A DNA stretch of 64,000 nucleotides from Flavobacterium johnsoniae (lineage in GTDB: Bacteria > Bacteroidota > Bacteroidia > Flavobacteriales > Flavobacteriaceae): positions 248,001-312,000 of the forward strand of contig NZ_CP103794.1 of assembly GCF_030388325.1 (NCBI RefSeq), written 5' to 3'. Made by a program: the position numbers and the translations under genes. Numbering within the stretch: the stretch's first letter is position 1; every line of letters starts with the position of its first letter. This document shows, in pieces, positions 53,518 to 62,671 of the stretch. The notes beneath the pieces were generated by a model. That model saw only the letters and a program-made list of their open reading frames with translations, searched no databases and was not told where the DNA came from.

Positions 53518-54915
53518 TTAGTGTAAAATTTTCATTATTGTTTCCCAAATTCTTTTCGAAGAATCTTGAGCCGGATGCTGATTAATAATTTTGAACCATT
53601 TTTGTGCATTTTCGATTGTTTCATCAGATTGTTTTAATGCCAATTTTATTTTATCTGCAATTTCATCTGAAGAGTTTAACCAAATAACTGCATTTTTATT
53701 TGGCATAGAACGAAAATGAATATAATTATAAATTTTTGAAACCGACCAATCTACTTGAATTTTATCTGCAACATCGTAGTTTAAATAAGCACAAGGCTTT
53801 TTAAAACAAGCATAATCAAAGACCATTGATGATCCTAGATTTACAACCATTTCAGAATGAAAAATAGTGTTGGATAGTAATTTCACATCTTCTTTAGTAG
53901 GCAAAATAGTGTCCCAATCTTCACCTATTTTTTCCCATATTGGATCAATAGAGGTAATAAGATCTTTGTTTTTTTGCAGAACATCGTCGTAACGACTAGA
54001 AAAATCTACTGGACAACGCCTGAATATGATTCCTAATGAACTATTCTCTTCTTCGTTCAGTTTTCTAAGAGCATCTGCTGTGTCAGATAAATATTGAGGA
54101 TCATCTGGACAAGTAACAAAATCATCCCCAGAATAACAGATGTATTTTTTATTCAGATCCAAATCATATTTATTGAAAAACTGATTTTTATCAATAATGC
54201 TTTCTTGATCAAAATGACATTCAAACTGAGGCGTTCCAACAACAAAAATCTGATTTTCTTTTATATAAGAATAATATTTTTGAAGCTCTGTTTTCATATG
54301 TTCACTCCAAACAAAATAATAATCTGTTTCAATAACCATTGTTGCTTTTGGCAGATTATCCCAAGAAAAAATGAAAGTTCCTGTTGGTATTTTAAGCTCT
54401 TGTGCAGCCAAAATTGGTGCGATTGCTAATAACGGCCTTTGATTTGTACAGAAAACGAAATCGGGTTTGTTGTTTTGAAGAGTCTTGATACATTGCGAAA
54501 AAAAATCTGTTTTTTTCTCGTTATTTACCACTCGCTCTCTAACTTTTTTTAATCCTTTTTCTGAATTATAGATCGTAATTAAAAATCTGGTCAAATAGCT
54601 TTTTACTGCGATTTTTAATGTTCTATATGAAAACGGAAATCTATAATTATCGTAAGAAGAATCGTTTTCTTTTTTAATATTTAGATTGAGTTCTATATGT
54701 TTTCGGGCATTTTTATAACCCTCCGTTAAAGGATATGATCTGGCATTTTTGATTTTAATTTCATTAAAACCTAAACTAGTAAGATCAAATGGAGTATTAT
54801 TCCAATAAGTAATATCAAATTTCTTTTCTATTCCTATTTTATAAAAATTAGAAAACGCAAAATTTCGGAGCCCTACTCCGTCTGGCAGTAAAATAAATAT
54901 TTTTTTTTTAGGCAT
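53518..54915 (-). CDS. Putative GT-B-like glycan transferase
   Basis: A 465-residue protein. The start was set at ATG 54915 (MPKKKIFILLPDGVGLRNFAF), overlapping the neuC stop by 8 bases; an upstream ATG at 55017 lies inside neuC. The C-terminal half has GT-B-like features: PDFVFCTNQRPLLAIAPILA near residues 160-180, then KYICYSGDDF, and NLGSSMVFDYACFKKPCAYLNY near 388-409, like the CDP-glycerol transferase and capsule synthesis proteins. Lying next to neuC/neuB, it may transfer the nonulosonic acid or another group. The role is a guess. Confidence 0.68.
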   Translation of the reverse strand: MPKKKIFILLPDGVGLRNFAFSNFYKIGIEKKFDITYWNNTPFDLTSLGFNEIKIKNARSYPLTEGYKNARKHIELNLNIKKENDSSYDNYRFPFSYRTLKIAVKSYLTRFLITIYNSEKGLKKVRERVVNNEKKTDFFSQCIKTLQNNKPDFVFCTNQRPLLAIAPILAAQELKIPTGTFIFSWDNLPKATMVIETDYYFVWSEHMKTELQKYYSYIKENQIFVVGTPQFECHFDQESIIDKNQFFNKYDLDLNKKYICYSGDDFVTCPDDPQYLSDTADALRKLNEEENSSLGIIFRRCPVDFSSRYDDVLQKNKDLITSIDPIWEKIGEDWDTILPTKEDVKLLSNTIFHSEMVVNLGSSMVFDYACFKKPCAYLNYDVADKIQVDWSVSKIYNYIHFRSMPNKNAVIWLNSSDEIADKIKLALKQSDETIENAQKWFKIINQHPAQDSSKRIWETIMKILH

Positions 54916-56038
54916 TACTGTCTCTGAATTGTTTTTGATGATTGAGCTGCCAAATATCCGATTTCTGCAGACAATTAAGAAATAATTCTGCACTATTTCC
55001 TTGCCCAAAATCATCATCAGATTTTTGCACTTTATGAGAATCTATAATAGAAAGTGATTCTGTTATTTCTTTTTCAGAATAATCTACGTTTATAATATCT
55101 GCATGAATTGCTCTATTTTGCTGTCTTGTCCCAATGTTTATAATTGGAATACCATAATACGGAGCTTCACGAATTCCTGCGCTACTGTTTCCTATAATGA
55201 ATTGACTATTTTTTAAGAGTGTTAGAAAATATTCAAATCGAAGGGAAGGGAAAACTCTAAATCGGTCATTCAATTTTAATCTTTCGTAACTATCTAAAAC
55301 AAATCGACTTCCTAAATCATTGTTTGGATAAATAACAATATAATTGTGATTGTCATTTAGTAAAGCATTTACAAAGTTTTCTGCATACTGTTTCATATTC
55401 TGAATCTCTGTAGTAACAGGATGAAACATCACTATAGAAAAGTTTTCGAAAGGAATTTTATAATATTCCTTAACGGTATTCAAATCTGGGAGTTGATCGG
55501 AAAACATAATATCTATATCTGGCGAACCAATTTTAAATACAGATTCTTTTACCTCACCCATCTGAATCAATCTTTTTGCTGCTTCTTCATTCGAGACAAA
55601 ATGAATATGACTTAATTTGCTTACGCTATGTCTTATCAATTCGTCTACAGTTCCAGACACTTCACCCCCTTCAATATGAGTTACCAAAATATTATTTAGT
55701 GATCCTACAATAGCACCTGCAAGAGTTTCTAGACGATCTCCATGTACTACAATCATATCTGGTTTTACGGTATTGCAATAAGCAGAGAAACCTTCAATAG
55801 TTTTGGCCAGTGTCAAATCCATTGTAGTTTCGTGAGTATGATTCACAAAAGTGTGAATATTTTTAAAATTACAGCGCTCAATTTCTATTAAGGTATAGCC
55901 ATATTCTTCTTGTAAATGCATACCTGTAACAAAAACAAAAACCTCAAATTCTCTTTGTTTTTCAAGAATTGAGATTAATGATTTTATTTTTCCGAAATCG
56001 GCTCTTGTGCCAGTTAAAAAAAGGATTTTCTTCATCAA
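54908..56038 (-). CDS. neuC: UDP-N-acetylglucosamine 2-epimerase, hydrolysing (NeuC-like)
   Basis: Converts UDP-GlcNAc to ManNAc and UDP, the first step of sialic-type acid synthesis. The 376-residue protein starts MMKKILFLTGTRADFGKI and has HGDRLETLAGAI near residues 99-110, HIEGGEVSGTVDELIRHSVSKLSH near 120-143 and NSSAGIREAPYYGIPIINIGTRQ near 290-312, all typical of NeuC/WecB folds. Position beside neuB and neuA supports the role, although a legionaminic-type variant using a different substrate cannot be excluded. Confidence 0.93.
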   Translation of the reverse strand: MMKKILFLTGTRADFGKIKSLISILEKQREFEVFVFVTGMHLQEEYGYTLIEIERCNFKNIHTFVNHTHETTMDLTLAKTIEGFSAYCNTVKPDMIVVHGDRLETLAGAIVGSLNNILVTHIEGGEVSGTVDELIRHSVSKLSHIHFVSNEEAAKRLIQMGEVKESVFKIGSPDIDIMFSDQLPDLNTVKEYYKIPFENFSIVMFHPVTTEIQNMKQYAENFVNALLNDNHNYIVIYPNNDLGSRFVLDSYERLKLNDRFRVFPSLRFEYFLTLLKNSQFIIGNSSAGIREAPYYGIPIINIGTRQQNRAIHADIINVDYSEKEITESLSIIDSHKVQKSDDDFGQGNSAELFLNCLQKSDIWQLNHQKQFRDSNA

Positions 56039-56045
56039 TATTTTT

Positions 56046-57086
56046 TTATTGAATATCTTCCCAAATTAATTGTTCGTCATTCAGAATATCTCTGGTTGCT
56101 GTTTTACCAATTATATCATTAAAGCTTTCTGCTAAAATTTTTCCAGTGCCAGGGCGTTTTACCCAGATATTTTCTTTGGTAAAGATTTCACCTTTCTTAA
56201 TTGGAGCAATAGAACAAACTGTTGCAAAAGCAAAATCAATTGTTACCTGTTCTTCAACTGCTGGTTTTTTTGTTCCGCCGCGCATTTGAGCAATTTCAGC
56301 ACTTGAAATGATTAATTCACGACAAGCATTTTCATCCATACTGCACACAATATCTGGACCTGTACGCTGCATATGATCTGTGAAATGTCTTTCTAAAATG
56401 CTTGCACCTAAAGCAACAGCTCCCAAACAGGCATTGTTATTTAAAGTATGATCACTTAAGCCAAAAACTTTATTTGGAAAAGCTTGATTCAATTCGACCA
56501 TAGCTCCAAAACGAACTAAATGAATTGGAGTTGGATACAAGTTTGTTGTATGCAATAAAGCTACAGGAACATTATATTTATCAAAAACAGCCACTGCTTT
56601 TTGAATACTTTCAATCGTATTCATTCCTGTACTTAAAATTACAGGTTTTCCAAAAGAAGCAATATGTTCTAAAAGAGGGTAATTATTACATTCTCCAGAT
56701 CCGATTTTGTAGGCTGGAATATCGAACTTTTTTAACCTATCAGCTGCAGCTCGAGAAAAAGGTGTTGAAATAAAAATCATGCCTTTGCTTTCTACATAAT
56801 TTTTAAGTTCTAACTCTTCTTCTTCATTTAAAGAACAACGTTCCATAATTTCATAAATCGAAACGTCTGCATTTCCAGGAATTACTTTTTTTGCAGCACC
56901 TGTCATTTCATCCTCAACAATATGCGTTTGATGTTTTACCACCTCAACACCAGCTCTTTGTGCAGCGTCTACCATTTCTTTTGCAACTTGAAGCGAACCT
57001 TCGTGATTAATTCCAATTTCGGCAATTACTAATGGAGGATAATCTTGACCTATTTTGCGACCTGCTATTTCGATATATGGATTCAT
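56046..57086 (-). CDS. neuB: N-acetylneuraminate synthase family protein (NeuB-like)
   Basis: Condenses a six-carbon sugar with phosphoenolpyruvate into a nine-carbon nonulosonic acid. The 346-residue protein has an N-terminal TIM barrel ([77 protein letters not shown]) and a C-terminal antifreeze-like SAF domain (about 282-346: [20 protein letters not shown]). It lies 7 bases from neuC. It cannot be told from sequence whether the product is Neu5Ac, legionaminic acid or another nonulosonate. Confidence 0.95.
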   Translation of the reverse strand: MNPYIEIAGRKIGQDYPPLVIAEIGINHEGSLQVAKEMVDAAQRAGVEVVKHQTHIVEDEMTGAAKKVIPGNADVSIYEIMERCSLNEEEELELKNYVESKGMIFISTPFSRAAADRLKKFDIPAYKIGSGECNNYPLLEHIASFGKPVILSTGMNTIESIQKAVAVFDKYNVPVALLHTTNLYPTPIHLVRFGAMVELNQAFPNKVFGLSDHTLNNNACLGAVALGASILERHFTDHMQRTGPDIVCSMDENACRELIISSAEIAQMRGGTKKPAVEEQVTIDFAFATVCSIAPIKKGEIFTKENIWVKRPGTGKILAESFNDIIGKTATRDILNDEQLIWEDIQ

Positions 57087-57132
57087 AAAAAACTTTTATT
57101 CTATATTATATTCTTTTATTTATTTTTAAAAA

Positions 57133-57930
57133 TTACCAGGCTGTCCATCCTCCATCAATAATCAAATTGTGCCCCACAACATGACTACTGGATTCGCTTG
57201 CCAGATAAACTATTCCTCCGCGAAGTTCCGATTTATCACTCATCCTTCCAATTGGATTTAATTTTTTAAATCGTTCCAAAAACAATCCATCATGACCGTT
57301 CCAAATTCCTCCTGGTGTCAAACTATTTACCCTAACACCTTCTTTTGCCCAAAGCGTTGCCAAATATTTAGTTAACGCTATTACTCCGTGTTTACTAACA
57401 CTATATGCAACGGGCTGAGAAATTCCTGTTTCAGGATATATATTGTGATTCGGACTTACAACTCCGTAAAGTGAAGCAATATTAATTATAGAACCTGATT
57501 TTTGCTTTAACATTTGGCTTCCCACTACCTGACAGCCCAAAAAAGCTCCTGTTAAATTAACATTCATAATGGCATTCCAGTCTTCTAGAGGAAAATTTTC
57601 GAATGATGCATCAAAATTTTTAGATTTGCTCTGATTTGTAAATCCAGCATTATTTATTAATATATCTACTTTTTGATATTTATTTAAAATAAAATTTAAA
57701 GCTTCTCCCCAACTCTCTCTTGAAGTAACATCGCATTTTATAAAATCAATTTCACAATCTTGCTCTTTTAAAAGTGCTGTTATTTCTTTTGCTCTATCCA
57801 AGTTAATATCGGCCAAAATCACTTTTGCGCCGTATTCGCTTAAAGCAAGTGCGTGCTCTGTGGCAAGCAAGCCCGCTCCTCCTGTTACGAGCGCAACTTT
57901 ACCGGTTAAATCAAATAAATTATTTTTCAT
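57133..57930 (-). CDS. SDR family oxidoreductase
   Basis: A 265-residue classical short-chain dehydrogenase. Nucleotide-binding motif VALVTGGAGLLATEHALAL (about 12-30; the third glycine of TGxxxGxG reads as Ala23), NNAGFTN near 91, the active-site Ser in IINIASLYG (near 144-152) and Tyr/Lys in YSVSKHG (near 174-180). It overlaps the neuA start by 11 bases, so they are translationally coupled. Similar SDRs (PtmA type) accompany neuA in Campylobacter legionaminic clusters, so it may build or modify the sugar precursor, but the substrate is unknown. Confidence 0.86.
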   Translation of the reverse strand: MKNNLFDLTGKVALVTGGAGLLATEHALALSEYGAKVILADINLDRAKEITALLKEQDCEIDFIKCDVTSRESWGEALNFILNKYQKVDILINNAGFTNQSKSKNFDASFENFPLEDWNAIMNVNLTGAFLGCQVVGSQMLKQKSGSIINIASLYGVVSPNHNIYPETGISQPVAYSVSKHGVIALTKYLATLWAKEGVRVNSLTPGGIWNGHDGLFLERFKKLNPIGRMSDKSELRGGIVYLASESSSHVVGHNLIIDGGWTAW

Positions 57931-58612
57931 TTAGTAAAAACTCTATTAATTTAAAATCTAATTCTGTATCAATATCAACAGCTCTTTCTCTAGGCATTTC
58001 ACTTATCATGCACCTTGCTTCACTCCAATGTTGATAATTATATAACGCTTCTTTTTTTATTACATAAGCTGCTGGTGTTAAGCTAAATACTTTAGGAGCG
58101 TCTTGACGTCTAACAATCGGTTGAGCTGTTTTTTTCACCATCTCTGCAAAACCTGATTCTTTAATTTCCATCATATTAAAATATGGATTTCGTTCAGGTT
58201 CATAACCCGTTATAACCACATCAATTTCTGGCGATTGCAATGCTAGTTCAATGGCTTTGTCAATATCTTCAGTCGTTTTCAAAGGTACCGTAACATCCAT
58301 ATCTACAATATAGCTGACTTTTTTTCCTGAAATCCTTTCATATTCTTCAACGGCATTAATAAAAACTGGCCATTTACTTGCAGTGTCTGTGGCTAATTCT
58401 TGAGGTCGGACTAGAGTATTTTCTATACCATTTTCTTTTGCAATATTCAAAATATCATCGCTATCAGAAGAAACCACTAAATCATTGAGATATTTGCTTT
58501 TCCTTGCCGCATTAATAGTGTAAACTATTAAAGGAATACCTTTAAGCGGTTTGATGTTTTTTCCTAAAACACCTTTAGATCCTCCTCTGCAACATATTGT
58601 TCCTAATATCAT
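57920..58612 (-). CDS. neuA: Acylneuraminate cytidylyltransferase (NeuA-like)
   Basis: Activates a nonulosonic acid as its CMP derivative for transfer. The 230-residue protein has the family N-terminus ICCRGGSKGVLGKNIKPLKGIPLI, then VVSSDSDDILNIA near residues 46-58, LVRPQELATD near 66-75 and DMDVTVPLKTTEDIDKAI near 103-120. It overlaps the SDR gene by 11 bases and follows the Gfo/Idh gene after 3 bases. With neuB and neuC it completes a basic synthesis route. Confidence 0.93.
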   Translation of the reverse strand: MILGTICCRGGSKGVLGKNIKPLKGIPLIVYTINAARKSKYLNDLVVSSDSDDILNIAKENGIENTLVRPQELATDTASKWPVFINAVEEYERISGKKVSYIVDMDVTVPLKTTEDIDKAIELALQSPEIDVVITGYEPERNPYFNMMEIKESGFAEMVKKTAQPIVRRQDAPKVFSLTPAAYVIKKEALYNYQHWSEARCMISEMPRERAVDIDTELDFKLIEFLLNEK

Positions 58613-58615
58613 TTC

Positions 58616-59596
58616 TTAGTTTATTGAAATAAATTGTTTGTTTATTGAAGAGTCTTTGGCCGCGATTACCATTTTTAAACTGATTAAAGCTTCTTTAAAA
58701 GTTGTTAGCCTATAATCAAAATCAGCATCGTTCATAAAAGCTTGAACACTATCAACATAGCGTTGATTTCTTTCGAAACCAGCGTAAGAAAAAATTTCTG
58801 TTTCTTGATTATGCCCCACTATTTTAACTTCAGACTTTGCTAAATCCCAAAAAAGTGTTCCTTTTTCGCAGGTAATCATGCAATTTCTAACCAATTCTTT
58901 TTGATGATAATCTAAGTGAATTGTAGCCGTCGAGTTATTTTCAAATTGTATGAGCACATCTGCAACATCTTCTGTTTCTATTTCTAAATTTGGATTATTC
59001 TGAAAAAAACAAGCAACAGTCGCTGGATTGCCAATTAACCATCTTAGATAATCAAATTCATGAACCAGATCTAGCATTACTCCGCCACCTTTTTCGATTT
59101 TAGCACTCATGCTTTGTTTATAATCTTGTTCTGGTCTCCAATCTGGAAGATATTGTCCGACCAAAGCATTAATTGAAAATATTTTTCCGAATTTTTCTTC
59201 GCAAATTAATTCCTTTATTTTCATTAATCCTGGATCAAAATGCAAATCATATCCAACTACAATTTTTTTAGAATTCTCCAATAAATGGCCAACTTGTTCT
59301 ATATTATTTAAGTTGTTACTGATAGGTTTTTCTAAATAAATATTCGCAACGTAGTGCTTTAATAAAAGAATTAAATCTGAAATGTGATTTGAAGTCGGAG
59401 TACAAATAAAAGCATGCGAAAACGTATTTTCTTTCAGCGCTTTTTCCGTATTTGCATATATTGCAAAACTCTTAAACTCTAGAGGAATATTTTCAGAAGT
59501 ACTAACTATGCTAATATTCTTTTCTCCTAAATAAATAAGATTTCTTAAATGTCTTTTGCCAATAGAACCAAGTCCAATAATTAAAATATGATTCAT
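58616..59596 (-). CDS. Gfo/Idh/MocA family oxidoreductase
   Basis: A 326-residue NAD(P)-dependent oxidoreductase with Rossmann motif ILIIGLGSIGKRHLRNL (about 4-20), STSENIP, FICTPTSNH, the catalytic region YLEKPISNN near 92-100 and GGGVMLDLVHEFDYLRWL near 172-189, then the usual alpha/beta C-terminal domain. It oxidises or epimerises a sugar, probably the nucleotide sugar or an intermediate of the nonulosonate pathway. PtmF-type or other enzymes of legionaminic clusters are comparable, but the assignment is not secure. Confidence 0.87.
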   Translation of the reverse strand: MNHILIIGLGSIGKRHLRNLIYLGEKNISIVSTSENIPLEFKSFAIYANTEKALKENTFSHAFICTPTSNHISDLILLLKHYVANIYLEKPISNNLNNIEQVGHLLENSKKIVVGYDLHFDPGLMKIKELICEEKFGKIFSINALVGQYLPDWRPEQDYKQSMSAKIEKGGGVMLDLVHEFDYLRWLIGNPATVACFFQNNPNLEIETEDVADVLIQFENNSTATIHLDYHQKELVRNCMITCEKGTLFWDLAKSEVKIVGHNQETEIFSYAGFERNQRYVDSVQAFMNDADFDYRLTTFKEALISLKMVIAAKDSSINKQFISIN

Positions 59597-59618
59597 TTTA
59601 AAAAAGCATTTTTATTTA

Positions 59619-60713
59619 TTACTCTATACATTTTTTAGCACTTTCTATAATTTTATTCATGCCCAAATTCCATTTCTTGGATGAGTAGAGATCTTCTGGA
59701 AAAGAAACAGAAGGATTTTCATTATTTGCTAAAAATTCTAAAATAGCATTCTCCCATTCTTCTACAAAATTCGGATTTTCAATCAGTTTGCCTAATTTTC
59801 CATATTGTAAAACTTCTGGAACTCCTCCATTTGCAGAGGCAATGCAATAACAACCACAATGTAAAGCTTCAACTAAACTCAAACCAAAACCTTCATGGCA
59901 CAATGTTGGAAATAAATAACAATCTGCAATTTGATAATATTTTGGCAATTCGTTATTTGGAATTCTGCCTAAAAAAGAAACACCTTCTATTTTAGTTTTC
60001 CTATCTGTACCAATTACTAAAAGAATAGCTTCTTTATCTTTTTCATTTATTCTCTTCCAAACATTTAATAGCAAATCTAACCCTTTTTTTGGGCGATCTT
60101 GCGAGCACCAAATAAATACTTTTCTGTTTGTAATTTGTAATTGTCTCTTTAAATTTTCTTTTTCCCCAGTCGTTATTCTATAGAATTTAGAAGTATCAAT
60201 TCCGTTATGTAAGACTGAAAACTTAGTTGGAAGAATCGTGTACTGTTGTTTATGAACTTTATACGAATCATGGGTTAATAAAACCATTTCATCAATACTT
60301 TCAAAAAACCATCGTCCATAAAAATTTTCATAAAAGGGCGGAAAACCATGATAAAAAAACTGAAGATAGCATTTATCTCTTTTTCCAATTTTTTCTAAAA
60401 ACCCGATAAGAGGTTTTACGATACCAAAATTGTCAAGAATTTGAATGATGAATTTATCTTCACTTTCAAGGATTTTCTTGAGTTCTTTGAAATATCCTAA
60501 ATAATTGTTTTTCGAAATTTTTTTTTGAATTTTCAGAAAGTTCGTATTTTCAACAATACAGTACTTTACTTCAGGAAAAAAGTATTCTGGTTTCTCACAA
60601 ACTATATAATCAATTTGATGATTATCAGCCAAGTAATTTTGATACAATGTCGTCCAGCTCCCGATTTGAGAATAAGGTAATGGAACTTGAGAAATCAGAA
60701 TTACTTGAGGCAT
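59619..60713 (-). CDS. Glycosyltransferase family 4
   Basis: A 364-residue GT-B glycosyltransferase. The C-terminal half has FIWCSQDRPKKGLDLLLNVW near residues 199-218, VSFLGRIPNNELPKYYQIAD near 239-258, and PTLCHEGFGLSLVEALHCGCY with E-x7-E near 267-275. The N-terminal half has a HNGIDTSKFYR transition near 165. It lies 22 bases from the Gfo/Idh gene and belongs to the glycan cluster. Sugar specificity is unknown. Confidence 0.9.
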   Translation of the reverse strand: MPQVILISQVPLPYSQIGSWTTLYQNYLADNHQIDYIVCEKPEYFFPEVKYCIVENTNFLKIQKKISKNNYLGYFKELKKILESEDKFIIQILDNFGIVKPLIGFLEKIGKRDKCYLQFFYHGFPPFYENFYGRWFFESIDEMVLLTHDSYKVHKQQYTILPTKFSVLHNGIDTSKFYRITTGEKENLKRQLQITNRKVFIWCSQDRPKKGLDLLLNVWKRINEKDKEAILLVIGTDRKTKIEGVSFLGRIPNNELPKYYQIADCYLFPTLCHEGFGLSLVEALHCGCYCIASANGGVPEVLQYGKLGKLIENPNFVEEWENAILEFLANNENPSVSFPEDLYSSKKWNLGMNKIIESAKKCIE

Positions 60714-60755
60714 TTATAGTGAGATTTGAGTAAAAATAAGAAAATTAAATTTTAT

Positions 60756-61832
60756 TTATTTTTTTATTCTGAAAGTGATGCTTTTTAAATCTTTACTGAT
60801 CTTATAGAAATATGGATGAGTATGATAAAAAGAAATTATATGTAATAAAACTTTATCATTTATTTCTTTTAAACTATAATAATTAGGGACTTTTTTCCCT
60901 GTTGCTTTTTTTATTTTATATTTTAATGTTGATTGAAAATCATCTTGAATAAATCGTACCGATAATATCCCATTTTGAAAATTTGGAAGTTGAACAAATA
61001 AAAAATGATCAATGACATCCGATTCATTTTTTAAAATCACTTCATCTTTAAAAGTTTCTAATTCTATAAAATCAGATTCTGAAATAAGTTCGCCCCACTT
61101 TTGAGAGTTAACAATTACTTTTTCATTTTCGGCATTATATTTTAAATGAATACTGTTAAGCTCTACAACACGAGATAATTGTAATTCTAAATTAAGTTTT
61201 TGAGTTTCTCTTTGTCTGTAATTTTTATGCCACTGATGAAGCATTAATAATTTTGACTTATAGAATTCAATTTCACATCCCAGTTTTTTCAACCGATTGT
61301 GAATATCAGTATCTTCAGATCCCCAAAAATGGAAGAATTCATCAAATCCCTTAATATCTCTTAACTTTTGAACAGGAAAAAGTGTCATTCCAGTCGCCTC
61401 TTCATTAGTCAAAAATTTTATTTTATAGTCGTCGAAATTCAAATCCTTCGTACTTTCTTCTTCTGACAAAAAGCCAACTTGAAAATAAATCAACTTATTT
61501 ATATCTTTATTTTTTTCAAGTACAGCTGTAAATTCTGGATGAAAAATCATATCAACATCAGCATTGAAACAAAAATCTGTATTAATTGTTTTTACAGCAT
61601 AATTGAGCGCTTTAGATTTATTCCAGGGTTGATATTGGGTAAATAAGTATTGATATTTTGCAAAATTATAATTAGCAATCAATTCTTTTACCTTAAGTGC
61701 TAAATCCTGCTCAGAACCATAATCAATAAATAATACCTCGAAATTTTGATTTGATTGTTTTTTCAATGAATCTAAGGAACGTTTTATTCGCTCTAGATTT
61801 CTATTTCGATAAGTATATAAAATGGTAATCAT
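60756..61832 (-). CDS. Glycosyltransferase family 2
   Basis: A 358-residue GT-A glycosyltransferase. N-terminal ITILYTYRNRNLERIKRSLDSL near residues 2-23, FCFNADVDMIFHPEF with the metal-binding DVD near 91-97, and the galactosyltransferase-type C-terminal segment FHFWGSEDTDIHNRLKKLGCEI near 168-189, followed by LHQWHK. The last 150 residues are a C-terminal domain rich in beta strand. Donor and acceptor are unknown. Confidence 0.9.
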   Translation of the reverse strand: MITILYTYRNRNLERIKRSLDSLKKQSNQNFEVLFIDYGSEQDLALKVKELIANYNFAKYQYLFTQYQPWNKSKALNYAVKTINTDFCFNADVDMIFHPEFTAVLEKNKDINKLIYFQVGFLSEEESTKDLNFDDYKIKFLTNEEATGMTLFPVQKLRDIKGFDEFFHFWGSEDTDIHNRLKKLGCEIEFYKSKLLMLHQWHKNYRQRETQKLNLELQLSRVVELNSIHLKYNAENEKVIVNSQKWGELISESDFIELETFKDEVILKNESDVIDHFLFVQLPNFQNGILSVRFIQDDFQSTLKYKIKKATGKKVPNYYSLKEINDKVLLHIISFYHTHPYFYKISKDLKSITFRIKK

Positions 61833-61873
61833 TTCAATTATTGCTTCGTTACAATTTTACAAGTATATAAAAT

Positions 61874-62623
61874 CTATTTTATTTTAAGAACCATCTTTAG
61901 CAATCTTAAAAACACTCTCTTATTTGTGCCATAATATTTGAAAAAATAAAATGTAAATTCTAAAAATTGTGTTTTTAATCTCTCTCGGTGTGCATTATAT
62001 TTTGTTTCTCCTTTACTCGTAAGCCCATTAATATCATAAAGTGCAAAAGGAACATTGAAATGAATAAATTCTATCTTATTCTTAAACAAAGAAAAATGCA
62101 TTTTCCAATCTGAAATAAATTTTAAGCTCTCATCAAAAAAATTATTATGAAAGACTGAAGAATGATAAATTATAGCTTGTTGGCATAATGTGTTTGTAAA
62201 TGCAAACTTCTCATCTATCCTTTTTGGATATTCTACCAAATGCTTTGTTGTTTCATTATTTTCCAAATATATTGGTGCGTAATAAACAGCCGTTTTTTGC
62301 AAATTTAAAACTACTTTTTCAAGTATATCTTTATCTTCTAATAAAGAGTCTCCACTATTCAAAAATAAAACAAAGTCTCCTGTAGCTTTAGAGATGCCTT
62401 TATTCATCGCATTATAAATGCCTTTATCTTTTTCACTTACCCAATATGAAATATGTTTTTCATGATCAATGATGATTTGTTTGCTTTCATCTGTACTTGC
62501 TCCATCTATTACAATAAATTCAAATTCTTTATACAACTGACAAACAACACTCTGAATTGTTTTTTTTAACCCTTCAGCGTTATTGCGGTTGATAGTTATA
62601 ATAGATAAAGAATATTTGTTCAT
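61874..62623 (-). CDS. Glycosyltransferase family 2
   Basis: A compact 249-residue GT-A glycosyltransferase: LSIITINRNNAEGLKKTIQS near residues 5-24, FEFIVIDGASTDESKQII near 35-52, DKGIYNAMNKGISKATGDFVLFLNSGD near 65-91 (the NSGD replaces the more common NDDD metal motif but is usual in this subfamily) and NPFALYDINGLTSKG-type segment near 200-215. It follows GT2 and GT2-like genes with about 40-base spacers. Sugar is unknown. Confidence 0.92.
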   Translation of the reverse strand: MNKYSLSIITINRNNAEGLKKTIQSVVCQLYKEFEFIVIDGASTDESKQIIIDHEKHISYWVSEKDKGIYNAMNKGISKATGDFVLFLNSGDSLLEDKDILEKVVLNLQKTAVYYAPIYLENNETTKHLVEYPKRIDEKFAFTNTLCQQAIIYHSSVFHNNFFDESLKFISDWKMHFSLFKNKIEFIHFNVPFALYDINGLTSKGETKYNAHRERLKTQFLEFTFYFFKYYGTNKRVFLRLLKMVLKIK

Positions 62624-62671
62624 AATGCTTTTAAGTATGTTTATAAAGAATAGTCTTTGGTTTTAGTCCAA

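Noticed and set aside
54916-55017. Longer start of the GT-B-like gene inside neuC
   Set aside because: The added residues are read from the neuC coding sequence in another frame, and ATG 54915 gives the natural overlap.
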